Shown piece after piece: positions 47,622 to 60,300 of a stretch of DNA of 64,000 nucleotides. The notes under the pieces were generated by a model, which was not told the DNA's origin, made no database searches, and was given only the letters and a program-made list of their open reading frames with translations. Source of the stretch: Ischnura elegans (lineage: Eukaryota > Arthropoda > Insecta > Odonata > Coenagrionidae); the NCBI RefSeq assembly GCF_921293095.1, contig NW_025791658.1, positions 7,750,001 to 7,814,000 of the forward strand. The letters are read 5' to 3'. Positions within the stretch are counted from its first letter, which is position 1. Each line of letters opens with the position of its first letter. The position numbers and the translations under genes were made by a program.

Positions 47622-50600
47622 ATGAATTTTATATTACAATGGAATTGTAATGGATTTTATCGGCATAAGGAGGAGCTGGCTGTTTTAATAAATGATTTTA
47701 ACCCTTTCTGTATATGTTTGCAGGAAACGCGTTTTAAAGATACAGACAAGGGATATTTAAAACATTTTAACACTTTTAGACTGGACGATACTAGTGGCCA
47801 ACGAGCCCATGGTGGAGTTTCGGTTTTTGTCCGGGAGGCTCTTTACACCTCCCGAATAAATCTTAACACACCGTTCCAAGCGGTAGCGGTGACGGTGCAC
47901 GCTCCCGAGGCGATAACGGTGTGCAACGTTTACCTGCCGGAGGGTGCACCCGTCACCCGTTTTAATCTAGAATCCCTTGTTCACCAGCTACCTCAGCCTT
48001 TTATTTTACTCGGAGATTTTAATGCTCACGATCGTCTATGGGGAAGCACCCCGGAACAGTGCAACCGCAGGGGACGTATTTTATCAAGTTTCATTAGTGA
48101 TTTTAACCTTTTTTTACTCAATAACGGCGAGAAAACCCGTTTTAACTCTTATAGCGGCGATTCTTCCTCCATTGACTTGAGTATTTTATCGACTAGTTTG
48201 GTCAATAAACTCAAACTCTCTGTGCATAAGGATCTTAGTGGGAGCGATCACTTTCCCCTTTTAATCAAAAGGGAGCAAAATATAAACCCCGATTTTATTA
48301 GACCAGGCTGTTGGATTGTCCGGAAAGCTGATTGGCATCTTTTTAACTCAAATTTTAACTACGTGTGGGATAAAAACAACGACTGTGTAACAAACGTAAA
48401 TCTTTTGACATCCAGCATCATTCAAGCCGCCGAAATTAGCATACCACGATCTCGAAGCATCCTTCCAAGAAATGCGGTGCCATGGTGGAATGAAACCTGC
48501 GCAGAAGCCATTAAAAAACGTAAGAAAGCTCTCCGAATTTTCAACAAGTATCCTACAGCAAATAATCTCTCCGCTTTTCGGCGACTAAGAGCGAAAGCGC
48601 GTCAGGTAATAAAGGACGCAAAGAGGATTTCTTGGATGAATTTTGTCTCCGGTGTCAACCACAGGACTCCACTTGCACAGGTATGGCGTAAGGTGAGGAG
48701 CATATCGGGTAGCAGCCAGCATCTAGGTATATCCTTCCTAGAAGTCGAAGGAAAGGTTATCACTTCTCCAGCTGCGATAGGGAACGTATTCGCCCAATTA
48801 CTCGCCAAAGTGAGCAGCGACGAATGCTATGACCCTTCTTTTGCGATCCTCAAGAAAAGGCTCGAGAACGTCCCTATATCCTTTATGGAGCCTAAAACAA
48901 CGGCAGACTACAATATGCCATTTACCATTTGGGAGCTGAAATCTGCCATTCATGACTCCCACGACACGTCCCCAGGACCCGACGAGATCCACAATGCCTT
49001 CCTCCGAAATCTATCGGAATCGGCGTTGCTGGAAATCCTTGAAACTTTTAATCAGCTCTGGGCCAATGGGGATTTTCCTCCGTCCTGGCGGGAGTCCGTC
49101 ATTGTCCCCATCCCAAAACATGGAAAAGACCGAGCTGATCCGAATTCTTACCGGCCGATTTCTCTCACCAGCTGCCTGTGCAAGTTAATGGAGCGAATGG
49201 TAAATCGACGTCTCATTTGGTGGCTGGAGCGTCGAAAACTCCTCTCTAGGATACAATGCGGATTCAGACGGAACCGTTCCACAATGGACCACTTGGTCAG
49301 AATTGAAAATTTCATCCAAGAAGCCTTCCTTCTCCGCCAACACGTAGTCGGTGTATTTTTCGACTTAGAGAAGGCTTACGACCGGGTCTGGCGACGTAAG
49401 ATTCTACGCGTATTACGCGAGTGGGGTTTTAGAGGCTGTTTGCCCATTTTTATACAAAATTTTTTAACCAACCGTGTTTTTAAAGTAAGGACGGGACAGT
49501 TGTTGTCAAATTTTTACCCTCTTGACAACGGAGTTCCCCAAGGCTCGGTTCTGAGCGTGACGTTGTTCGCTATTGCGATCAACGACATAGCTCACTGCAT
49601 CAAGGAGCCAGTGTTAGGGTCACTGTTTGTGGATGATCTCGCGATTTTCTGCAGATCATCTAGGGTCGTGAATGCATCGCGTATGGCGCAACTCACCATC
49701 AATAAACTTCACAAATGGACCCAAAATAACGGCTTCCTTTTCTCTTTGGAGAAAACAAAGTGCGTTCACTTTTCTCGCACTCGGGGCGTCCATGTAAATC
49801 CCACGTTACACCTAGGTGGTAGAAACCTCCCATTTGTGGAATCAGTCCGTTTTCTGGGGATGACCCTCGACCACAAACTCAACTGGAAGGAGCACATTAA
49901 TTCTGTCAAGGTAAACTGTTTGAAGTCTTTAAACATTTTAAAGTTTTTAAGCCACGCATCTTGGGGAGCAGACCGCACCACCTTAATTTTACTTTACCGC
50001 ACACTGGTGCGGTCGAAATTAGACTACGGCTCATTCGTGTATGCGTCCGCACGCGAGACGTATTTGAAAGCACTTAATTCAGTGCACAACGCAGGTCTGC
50101 GACTATGCACTGGGGCGTTTAGGACCAGCCCGATTCCCAGTATATATACCGACGCAGGCGAGCCTCCTCTATGCTACCGAAGGACCTGGCTTCTTTGTAG
50201 CTACGTTTCCAAAATTTTAGCAATGACGAGTCACCCATGTTATAGTTTACTTTTTAAACCCCGTTTTATTAATGTTTTTAACCGAAGGACTAAAGCAACC
50301 AGACCAGTAAGCGTTCGTTTTAACGATTTTATTCGCGGATGCGAATTCACGCTACCTGAAGTGTATCCTGTTTCATTCTCGGAACACCCCCCTTGGATTA
50401 CTCCCACTCCGGTGGTGAATATTCTTTCACGATCTCGACCGAAGTCTTCCACAACTCCCTCGGAGTACCAGCGTTTGTTTGCCATGTTCCGATGGAATCA
50501 CCCCAACCTTACCCCCGTTTACACTGACGGTTCGAAAGATAACTCTGCTTGTGCATGTGCAGTGGTCTCCCCTATCCACGGGAACATCAGAGCAAAGCTT

Positions 50601-51323
50601 CACCCGATGTGCAGTGTGTACACGGCGGAGCTTTATGCCATAAGGACAGCTCTAGAAGCCCTAGATGACCACGGCGGCTCCTTTGTGATATGCACTGACT
50701 CCAGGAGCTCGCTACAAGCCATCTCTGGCTTCTCACCCGTGCACCCGATCGTGCAAGAAATACACTCTCTCCTGCTGACCCTTTCGAGAAAGGGTTTGAA
50801 TATCCATTTTCTGTGGGTACCGGGACATGAGGGGATAGCCGGGAATGAGATAGCAGACGCTATGGCCAAGGAAGCTCTGAATAACGAAGTTCTAGTCTCA
50901 ACGCTGGTTCCCCACGAGGACTTACGAGCATCTCTAAGAAACGTGGTATTTGGAAAATGGAGGGAGTCATGGAGGATTCTAAATAATAACAAGCTCCGTG
51001 GCATCAAGGACACGGTAGCAGCGTGGCCCTCCTCAGCTCGTAGTAATCGGAGAGAGGAAGTAGTACTTACACGATTGAGGATAGGGCACAGCCCCCTGAC
51101 CCATGCGTATCTCTTTGCTGAAGAGAAGGAACCTCCCCAATGTGGGGATTGTAAATGTCCATTAAGTATTAGACACATCATGCTAGATTGTGTTAAGTAC
51201 CGCGAAGCGCGAAGGCGAAATAATCTAGGGGGAGACCTAAAAACCCTTTTAGGAGACCACCCTACCAACTTAATCTGTACATTTCGGTTTCTCAGAGAAA
51301 TAAACATTTTTAATAAAGTCTAA
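47622..51323 (+). CDS. LINE ORF2, endonuclease-reverse transcriptase-RNase H
   Basis: Intact 1233-residue polyprotein, the enzyme of target-primed reverse transcription. Residues about 1-225 are an apurinic-type endonuclease (QWNCNG at 6, LQETRF near 34, GDFNAH at 131, SDHFP near 209). Residues about 435-745 are the reverse transcriptase (SYRPISLTS near 509, FDLEKAYDRVW near 580, GVPQGSVLS near 637, catalytic FVDD at 669-672). Residues about 960-1095 are RNase H with all four acidic residues (D969, E1003, D1026, D1079) and the HEGIAGNEIAD box. A CX2CX7HX4C knuckle lies at 1174-1190. No stop or frame change interrupts it, so the copy looks coding-competent. The clade within the I/Jockey group is not certain. 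Confidence 0.96.
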   Translation: MNFILQWNCNGFYRHKEELAVLINDFNPFCICLQETRFKDTDKGYLKHFNTFRLDDTSGQRAHGGVSVFVREALYTSRINLNTPFQAVAVTVHAPEAITVCNVYLPEGAPVTRFNLESLVHQLPQPFILLGDFNAHDRLWGSTPEQCNRRGRILSSFISDFNLFLLNNGEKTRFNSYSGDSSSIDLSILSTSLVNKLKLSVHKDLSGSDHFPLLIKREQNINPDFIRPGCWIVRKADWHLFNSNFNYVWDKNNDCVTNVNLLTSSIIQAAEISIPRSRSILPRNAVPWWNETCAEAIKKRKKALRIFNKYPTANNLSAFRRLRAKARQVIKDAKRISWMNFVSGVNHRTPLAQVWRKVRSISGSSQHLGISFLEVEGKVITSPAAIGNVFAQLLAKVSSDECYDPSFAILKKRLENVPISFMEPKTTADYNMPFTIWELKSAIHDSHDTSPGPDEIHNAFLRNLSESALLEILETFNQLWANGDFPPSWRESVIVPIPKHGKDRADPNSYRPISLTSCLCKLMERMVNRRLIWWLERRKLLSRIQCGFRRNRSTMDHLVRIENFIQEAFLLRQHVVGVFFDLEKAYDRVWRRKILRVLREWGFRGCLPIFIQNFLTNRVFKVRTGQLLSNFYPLDNGVPQGSVLSVTLFAIAINDIAHCIKEPVLGSLFVDDLAIFCRSSRVVNASRMAQLTINKLHKWTQNNGFLFSLEKTKCVHFSRTRGVHVNPTLHLGGRNLPFVESVRFLGMTLDHKLNWKEHINSVKVNCLKSLNILKFLSHASWGADRTTLILLYRTLVRSKLDYGSFVYASARETYLKALNSVHNAGLRLCTGAFRTSPIPSIYTDAGEPPLCYRRTWLLCSYVSKILAMTSHPCYSLLFKPRFINVFNRRTKATRPVSVRFNDFIRGCEFTLPEVYPVSFSEHPPWITPTPVVNILSRSRPKSSTTPSEYQRLFAMFRWNHPNLTPVYTDGSKDNSACACAVVSPIHGNIRAKLHPMCSVYTAELYAIRTALEALDDHGGSFVICTDSRSSLQAISGFSPVHPIVQEIHSLLLTLSRKGLNIHFLWVPGHEGIAGNEIADAMAKEALNNEVLVSTLVPHEDLRASLRNVVFGKWRESWRILNNNKLRGIKDTVAAWPSSARSNRREEVVLTRLRIGHSPLTHAYLFAEEKEPPQCGDCKCPLSIRHIMLDCVKYREARRRNNLGGDLKTLLGDHPTNLICTFRFLREINIFNKV

Positions 51324-51450
51324 TTATGTACACTTTCAACGAAGACATCAGATGCATTAGATTACTTTATACATAACAATTGTAATTAAATAGCACAGTA
51401 GTGGTGCAAAATGACCTTGCCGTCGACGCACCCTAAATCCAAACACTACT
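51324..51450 (+). other. LINE 3' UTR
   Basis: 127 bp after the ORF2 stop, AT-rich at first and ending GCACCCTAAATCC and AAACACTACT next to the target duplication. There is no poly-A or simple-repeat tail. Confidence 0.8.
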
Positions 51451-51462
51451 AGTATTTTTGGG
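51451..51462. repeat. LINE target site duplication, right
   Basis: Exact copy of the 12 bases at 45733-45744. The satellite monomer continues from here. Confidence 0.9.
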
Positions 51463-53264
51463 TTTTTAAACATTCTGTAATTCCTTTTGTATATTCATAT
51501 TGCCATATGTGCGTAAAAAGTAGCATCTTCTTGTATCGTCAATTAATGGTTAATTCTTACAAAACTATACAGTATACCTTAAGACACATATAGTTTGGAT
51601 GATGCATTTATCAAAATCCATACAATTTCAGTATTTTTGGGTTTTTAAACATTCTGTAATTCCTTTTGTATATTCATATTGCCATATGTGCGTAAAAAGT
51701 AGCATCTTCTCGTATCGTCGATTAATGATAAATTCTAACAAAACTATATATAATACCTTAAGACACATATTATTTGGATGATGCATTTATATAAATCTAT
51801 ACAATTTCAGTATTTTTGGGTTTTTAAACATTCTGTAATTCCTCTTGTATATGCATATTGCCATATGTGCGGAAAAAGTATCATCTTCTCGTATCGTCAA
51901 TTAATGGTTAATTCTAACAAAACTATATAGAATACCTTAAGACACATATTATTTGGATGATGTATTTATAAGAATCCCTACAATTTCAGTATTTTTGGGT
52001 TTTTAAACATTCTGTAATTCCTCTTGTTTATGCATATTCCCATATGTGCGTAAAAAGTAGCATCTTCTTTTATCGTCAATTAATGGTTAATTCTAAAAAA
52101 AATATATAGAATACCTTAAGACACATAATATTTGGATGATGCATTTACAAAAATTCAAACAATTTCAGTATTTTGGGTTTTTAAACATTCTGTAATACCT
52201 TTTGTTTATGCAAATTCCCATATGTGCGTAAAAAGTAGCATCTTCTCGGTACGTCAATTAATGGTTAATTCTAACAAAACTATATAGAATACCTTAAGAC
52301 ACATATTATTTGGATTATGCATTTATAAAAATCCATACAATTTCAGTATTTTTGGGTTTTTAAACATTCTGTATTTCCTTTTGTTTATGTATATTCCCAT
52401 ATGTGCGAAAAAAGTAGCATCTTCTCGTATCATTTTTTAATGGTTAATTCTAAAAAAATTATATAGAATACCTTAAGACACATATTATTTGGATGATGCA
52501 TTTCTAAAAATCCATACAAATTTAGTATTTTTGGGTTTTTAAACATTCTGTATTTCCTTTTGTTTATGCATATTCCCATATGTGCGTAAAAAGGTAAAAT
52601 ATTCTCGTATCGTCAATTAATGGTTAATTCTAACAAAACTATATAGAAATCCTTAAGAAACATATTAATGGGATGATGCATTTATAAAAATCCCTACAAT
52701 TTCAGTATTTTTGGGTTTTTAAACATTCTGTTTTTTCTTTTGTTTATGCATATTCCCATATGTGCGTAAAAAGTAGCATCTTATCGTGTCGTCAATTAAT
52801 GTTTAATTCTAACAAAACTATATAGAATACCTTAAGACACATATTATTTGGATGATGCATTTATAAAAATCCATACAATTTCAGTATTTTTGGGTTTTTA
52901 AACATTCTGTAATTCCTCTTGACTATGCATATTCCCATATGTGCGTAAAAAGTAGCATCTTCTCGTATCGTCGAATAATGATAAATTCTAACAAAACTAT
53001 ATATAATACCTTAAGACACATAATATTTGGATGATGCATTTATAAAAATCCATACAATTTCAGTATTTTTGGGTTTTTAAACATTCTGTAATTTCTTTTG
53101 TTTATGCATATTCCCATATGTGCGTAAAAAGTAGCATCTTCTCGTATCGTCAATTAGTGGTTAACTCTAACAAAACTATACAGTATACCTTAAGACACAT
53201 ATAGTTTGGATGATGCATTTATCAAAATCCATACAATTTCAGTATTATTGGGTTTTTAAACATT

Positions 53265-53420
53265 CTGTAATTCCTCTTGTATATGCATATTGCCATATGT
53301 GCACAAAAAGTATCAACTTCTCGTATCGTCAATTAATGGTTAATTCTAACAAAACTATATAGAATACCTTAAGACACATATTATTTGGATGATGTATTTA
53401 TAAAAATCCATACAATTTCA
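53265..53420. other. Probable empty site of the Kolobok-like element
   Basis: This monomer carries the variant combination seen left of the element (CCTCTTGTATATGCATA, AAGTATCA) and right of it (GGATGATGTATTTATAAAAA), joined through ACCTTAAGACAC. A similar monomer lies at about 51838-51990, so which one is closest is not settled. Confidence 0.6.
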
Positions 53421-54289
53421 ATATTTTTGGGTTTTTAAACATTCTATAATTTTTTTGTTTATGCATATTCCCATATGTGCGTAAAAAGTAGCATCTTCTC
53501 GTATCGTCGATTAATGATAAATTCTAACAAAACTATATATAATACCTTAAGACACATATTATTTGGATGATGCATTTATAAAAATCCATACAATTTCAGC
53601 ATTTTTGGGTTTTTAAACATTCTGTAATTTATTTTTTTATGCATATTCCCATATGTGCGTAAAAAGTAGCATCTTCTCGTGTCGTCAATTAGTGGTTAAT
53701 TCTAACAAAACTATACAGTATACCTTAAGACACATATAATTTGGATGATGCATTTATAAAAATCCATACAATTTCAGTATTTTTGTGTTTTCAATCATTC
53801 TGAAATTTCTATTGTTTATGCATATTCCCATATGTGCGTAAAAAGTAGCATCTTCTCGTATCGTCAGTTAATGGTCAATTCTAACAAAACTATATAGAAT
53901 TACTTAAGACACATATTATTTGGATGATGCATTTATAAAAATCCCTACAATTTCAGTATTTTTGGGTTTTTAAACATTCTGTAATTCCTCTTGTTTATGC
54001 ATATTCCCATATGTGCGTAAAAAGTAGCATCTTCTCGTATCGTGGATTAATGATAAATTCTAACAAAACTATATAGAATACCTAAAGACATATTATTTGG
54101 ATGATGCATTTATAAAAATCCATACAATTTCAGTATTTTTGGGTTTTTAAACATTCTGTAATTTCTTTTGTTTATGCATATTCCCATATGTGCGTAAAAA
54201 GTAGCATCTTCTCGTATCGTCGATTAATGGTTAATTCTTACAAAACTATACAGTATACCTTAAGACACATATAGTTTGGATGATGCATT

Positions 54290-54370
54290 TATCAATATCA
54301 ATACAATTTCAGTATTTTTGGGTTTTTAAACATTCTGTAATTCCTTTTGTATATTCATATTGCCATATGT
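54290..54370. other. Paralogous empty site of the LINE
   Basis: The variant string TTATCAATATCAATACAATT occurs just before the LINE (about 45710-45730), and TTTTGTATATTCATATTGCC occurs just after it. Here the two are joined in one continuous monomer with a single AGTATTTTTGGG. Confidence 0.85.
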
Positions 54371-56768
54371 GCGTAAAAAGTAGCATCTTCTTGTATCGTC
54401 AATTAATGGTTAATTCTTACAAAACTATACAGTATACCTTAAGACACATATAGTTTGGATGATGCATTTATCAAAATCCATACAATTTCAGTATTTTTGG
54501 GTTTTTAAACATTCTGTAATTCCTTTTGTATATTCATATTGCCATATGTGCGTAAAAAGTAGCATCTTCTCGTATCGTCGATTAATGATAAATTCTAACA
54601 AAACTATATATAATACCTTAAGACACATATTATTTGGATGATGCATTTATATAAATCTATACAATTTCAGTATTTTTGGGTTTTTAAACATTCTGTAATT
54701 CCTCTTGTATATGCATATTGCCATATGTGCGGAAAAAGTATCATCTTCTCGTATCGTCAATTAATGGTTAATTCTAACAAAACTATATAGAATACCTTAA
54801 GACACATATTATTTGGATGATGCATTTATAAAAATCCATACAATTTCAGTATTTTTGGGTTTTCAAACATTCTGTAATTCCTATTGTTTATGCATATTCC
54901 CATATGTGCGTAAAAAGTAGCATCTTCTCGTATCGTCGATTAATGATAAATTCTAACAAAACTATATAGAATACCTTAAGACACATATTATTTGGATGAT
55001 GCATTTATAAAAATCCATACAATTTCAGTATTTTTGGGTTTTTTAACATTCTGTAATACCTCTTGTTTATGCATATTCCCATATGTGCGTAAAAAGTAGC
55101 ATCTTCTTGTATCGTCGATTAATGATAAATTCTAACAAAACTATATAGAATACCTTAAGACACAAATTATTTGGATGATGCATTTATAAAAATCCATACA
55201 ATTTCAGTATTTTTGGGTTTTTAACATTCTGTAATTCCTCTTGTTTATGCATATTCCCATATGTGCGTAAAAAGTAGCATCTTCTCGTATCGTCAATTAA
55301 TGATAAATTCTAACAAAACTATATAGAATACCTTAAGACACATATTATTTGGATGATGCATTTATAAAAATCCATACAATTTCAGTATTTTTGGGTTTTT
55401 AAACATTCTGTAATTTCTTTTGTTTATGCATATTCCCATATGTGCGTAAAAAGTAGCATTTTCTCGTATCGTCAATTAATTGTTAATTCTAACAAAACTA
55501 TATAGAATACCTTAAGACACATATTATTTGGATGATGTATTTATAAAAATCCATACAATTTCAGTATTTTTGGGTTTTTAAACATTCTATAATTTTTTTT
55601 TGTTTATGCATATTCCCATATGTGCGTAAAATGTAGCATCTTCTCGTATCGTCGATTAATGATAAATTCTAACAAAACTATATATAATACCTTAAGACAC
55701 ATATTATTTGGATGATGCATTTATAAAAATCCATACAATTTCAGTATTTTTGGGTTTTTAAACATTCTGTAATTTCTTTTGTTTATGCATATTCCCATAT
55801 GTGCGTAAAAAGTAGCATCTTCTCGTATCGTCAATTAGTGGTTAATTCTAACAAAACTATACAGTATACCTTAAGACACATATAGTTTAAATGATGCATT
55901 TATCAAAATCCATACAATTTCAGTATTTTTGGGTTTTTAAACATTCTGTAATTCCTCTTGTATATGCATATTGCCATATGTGCGTAAAAAGTATCATCTT
56001 CTCGTATCGTCAATCAATGGTTAATTCTAACAAAACTATAGAGACTACATTAAGACACATATTATTTGGATGATGCATTTATAAAAATCCATACAATTTC
56101 AGTATTTTTGGGTTTTCAATCATTCTGAAATTCCTATTGTTTATGCATGTTCCCATATGTGCGTAAAAAGTAGCATCTTCTCGTATCGTCAATTAATGGT
56201 CAATTCTAACAAAACTATATAGAATACCTTAAGACACATATTATTTGGATGATGCATTTATAAAAATCCCTACAATTTCAGTATTTTTGGGTTTTTAAAC
56301 ATTCTGTAATTCCTCTTGTTTATGCATATTCCCATATGTGCGTAAAAAGTAGCATCTTCTCGTATCGTCGATTAATGATAAATTCTAACAAAACTATATA
56401 TAATACCTTAAGACACATATTATTTGGATGATGCATTTATAAAAATCCATACAATTTCAGTATTTTTGGGTTTTTAAACATTCTGTAATTTCTTTTGTTT
56501 ATGCATATTCCCATATGTGCGTAAAAAGTAGCATCTTCTCGTATCGTCAATTAATGGTTAATTCTTACAAAACTATACAGTATACCTTAAGACACATATA
56601 TATGGATGATGCATTTATCAAAATCCATACAATTTCAGTATTTTTGGGTTTTTAAACATTCTGTAATTCCTCTTGTATATGCATAATGCCATATGTGCGT
56701 AAAAAGTATCATCTTCTCGTATCGTCAATTAATGGTTAATTCTAACAAAACTATATAGAATACCTTAA

Positions 56769-57393
56769 GGGGGAACCTGCGCTTCGAAATACTATTTTCA
56801 TACGATAAAAAGTTTATGTGTTTATGAGTTGATTCTGGTTTAAAATGCTTTTTTTATATTTAGTTAGCACTACTAAAAAGACATGATGGCAATATACCAT
56901 GGTAAATTTGCAAAAAGAAACTTTAACACTTCTAATGTAAACTAAAGGTTATGTTGACTTCAGCAGCAGCAGTTATTACTTTAGCATTTTAATTCAAGAA
57001 TAATTAATGAATTGAGGATAAGGAAAAAATATTTTCTGATGATAAATATTTTAAAATGTGAATAAAAGGTTTAATTTTGCGATATAATGTAATGAAAACT
57101 TATGACATAAATATTTGGCAACATTGAGATTGGTAAACAGTAGACTGTGACATAGCAACGCGCCCTGTGGTATCTTGTTATGCTTGATTAAACGTGGTGT
57201 GTGTCATCTTCGTGTTTTGAGGTTTTCAAGAGCGTTTAATTGCGCATAATTTATTGCGTTCATCATTTTCCTTTTTTCACCCTTCATTTCAATCATTCGT
57301 TCGTGGTCTCTTTCATCTACATCCCTTCACCATTTTCACTATCGCTCATCTTCGCCATCATCATATTGTCATCGTTAGAATCCATTTTACGCA
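56769..57393 (+). other. 5' noncoding part of the Kolobok-like element
   Basis: 625 bp from the left end to the transposase ATG, including the 9-bp terminal repeat. It is AT-rich, and no open frame joins the gene: TAG at 57376-57378 is in frame just before the ATG. It presumably holds promoter and 5' UTR, but no clear TATA box was identified. Confidence 0.6.
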
Positions 57394-60300
57394 ATGGATA
57401 ATCTCCGAGCTCGTCACAAGGGCAGATTTGCTAAAGCAAAAAAAGCCAAACGATTTGAAAACCTGAAGATTTGCTCGGCGCGGGAGAAGTCAGAAGTTTC
57501 TGGTGACAACAACATCATACTTGAAGGAAGCAGAATTGTTGATGTGATGTTCCTCGCGCAGCAACTGATTTGCTCGGGCTGTGATAATGTTTTATCACTC
57601 CTGGATATAGTGTCGGAGAGTGTAATTGGTCTTGCCAGCAAATGGACCATCAATTGCCGGCAATGTGGTATTGATAAATCTGTCTGTACCTCAAAAAGTA
57701 ATACCAATCCAGAGACGAATCGCATATCGTATAGCATCAATATAAAGGCTGCTTTAGGTAAGATAATGAAATATTTTGACTGTGAAGGTGCTTTGTGGTT
57801 TAATTACGCTGTATAAAATAGACAATTTCTATGATTTTAACTAATCCTTTCGTTTTAATATGCTGTTAATAATCAGGAATGCTTGACGCTGGCATTGGCC
57901 CTACTCATGCCAACGCATTCCTTACCTGCCTTAATGTGCCTGCCGTAACCGAGTCACTGTTAAAGAGAAGTGAAAGGATAGTTGGACCTGCTATCGAAGA
58001 TGTTGCGAACAAGAGCTGCCTACTATCGTCTACACTTGAAAAAACATTGGAGGCATCTATAACTCAAGGTATTCTTCGATTTGATTACTTGAATGCCCGT
58101 TTCTTTGGGTATTTATTTCATTCAATGTTTTAATAAGCTTTTCTTATTGTTCTAGAATCTGTGGAGTCAAACGAGCTGGCATTGCCTTTTGCTGGTGATG
58201 AAACATCAATCGAGGGAGAGTAAGTATTAACTAAATATCATTTTTGCTAGTATTGGTCTCAATTCTTCTACTATATAGTAAAACATTGCCGAAAGTGTGG
58301 TAAATTTGGTGAGAGTTTTGCTGTGGATAAACATTTTGCACAGTACACACAAACTTGTTTCACTATGCATGGTACCAACAAGATGTGACAATAATAATAA
58401 TAATAATAATAATAAATGCCTAATAAATAATAAAATAAATAAATTTTTTATTTACAGTGGAGCAAGTAATGTGGTATCCCCTGGCCTTGAAACCACCGTA
58501 GCTGCCTCCTATGATATGGGATGGCAAAAGAGGGGAAATGGGAGAAGTTATTCTAGCCTCACTGGACATGGATGTCTCATTGGCATCCATTCAAAAAAAG
58601 TTCTATCTTTTGGAACTAGGAATGCAGCTTGCAAGGCCTGCTCATATTCCAATGTTGACCATGACTGTCGCAGGAATTGGTCTGGCAGTGCTAAGGCTAT
58701 GGAGGCGGATTTGGCAGTAGAGCTTTTAACCACCAGCACTCCTCTAAAGGCAGCTCAAGTGAAGGTGGGAACTATTGTCTGCGATGAAGATTCTTCCACC
58801 ATAGCCAAAATTAGGAGGGATGTAGGCAATGTGGAAAAGGTGTCTGACATCAACCATGCAAAAAAGAATTTGGGGAATGCATTGTATGGTTTGAGGATGA
58901 CACACAAGCAGTTGACCCCAACTGTAATTAAATATTTGCAGAGGTGTTTTGGTTATGCACTCCAACAGAATAGGGGAAATCCAGCAAGCCTCAGGAAAGC
59001 TATTATGAATATTGTCCCTCACTCCTTTGACTGTCATGGAGAATGTGGCCCATGGTGTGGGTTTGTTAAAGACCCAGTAACATATTTCCATCGAGGACTT
59101 CCCAGGGGATTAGGTTTGGAGGGTGAAACTTTGTGTGCAAGTCTCAACAAAGTTTTTGAGAAATTTGGAAATATTGCTAATAGTTTGGCTCCTTGTGGCT
59201 CCACCCAAGGCAATGAGAGCTTCAATGCCATTGTAGCCAGCAAAGCCCCTAAATCTAGGCATTATGGCTCTTCGGAATCGAACGATTACAGAGTCGCTGC
59301 AGCAGTTTGCCAGAAGAATGTTGGTGTTGGGTATGTGGCAGATGTGAAGAAGTCCCTGATGCTATCTCCAGGGTCCAACACAAATAAGCACAGGCAGTGG
59401 CTGGCTAGAAAGCGAATGGCTGTTATGGAGAAAAAGAAGAGTTTGAGCTTCAAGAGGAGGAGACTTTTCAAAAACCTAAAGAAGGGAGCAATGGTGAAGA
59501 GTCGGGAAGCTCGGGAAGGGGAGACATATAGGAGTGGGATGGGCATGGATGGTGATGCCACTCTCATTTCACCCCAAGTGCTTGTTCCGGTCACACGTGA
59601 ATATTCTCTGATAATATTTGATGTGGAAACCACAGGCCTGTGTAATTCATCTGAAATTATTCAGGTTGGTGCTGTGGGAGCATCAGAATTCTCTGTGTAT
59701 ATTAAACCTTCAGGGCCTATTCCTGAGCGGATAAGTGAATTGACTGGGCTAAGTGTGAGGGATGGGGAAATGTGGCGTGGAGGAAAGAAGCTTGTGCACC
59801 ACAGTGCTGTTGAGGGGCTGAAGGCCTTCATTCAATTTCTGTCAAAGTCAGAGAGAGGTGCCTTGTTGGTGGGCCATAATGTAAATTTTGATGCAAGGAT
59901 GATTGTGGCGGCCATCCAGAAGGCCAACTTGTTGGAGGACTTTATGTCGGTTGTCGTGGGGTTTGCAGATAGCTGCCCCATATTTAAAAAGCTTCTCCCT
60001 GGTAGACAGTCCTATCGACAGGAATGTCTTTTTAAAGACATTATAGGGGAGTCAGTGTCTTTGGATCCTCATAATGCCCTCAATGATTCATTAGCACTGA
60101 AAATGCTGATGTCGCATATGGACATAAATAATGAGCACATTATTAAAGAAAGCTTTTCTCTGGACTCATTTATTCGAAGGCGTGAGTTTTTGGGGAAAAG
60201 AAAGTCCATATTGCTCAGTCTGTCTGTGCTCCGGGATATGGGGATATCCCAATACATGGTTGGAAGGCTTGCGGATGAAGGACTCAGCTTTGGGTGCTTA

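Larger units (their letters stand above)
45745..51450 (+). mobile_element. Full-length I/Jockey-group LINE
   Basis: A 5706-bp non-LTR retrotransposon with two intact ORFs, a GC-rich 5' UTR and a short 3' UTR. It is flanked by a 12-bp target duplication. The endonuclease, reverse transcriptase and RNase H order in ORF2, with zinc knuckles in ORF1, places it in the I/Jockey group. RNase H argues for an I- or LOA-like clade over Jockey proper. There is no poly-A tail; the element ends in CCAAACACTACT. Intact frames and a perfect duplication suggest a recent insertion. Confidence 0.95.
51451..56768. repeat. 179-bp satellite array, block 5
   Basis: About 30 monomers with a higher-order period of about 2.9-3.0 kb. 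Much of 52240-54310 repeats 43490-45744. Monomers are less divergent than in block 1. The block ends at the TTAA target of the Kolobok-like element. No gene is present. Confidence 0.95.

Noticed and set aside
58297-58457. Upstream extension of the exon 4 frame
   Set aside because: It runs through an AAT microsatellite and a splice acceptor. Exons 1-3 join exon 4 in phase and match the transposase family.
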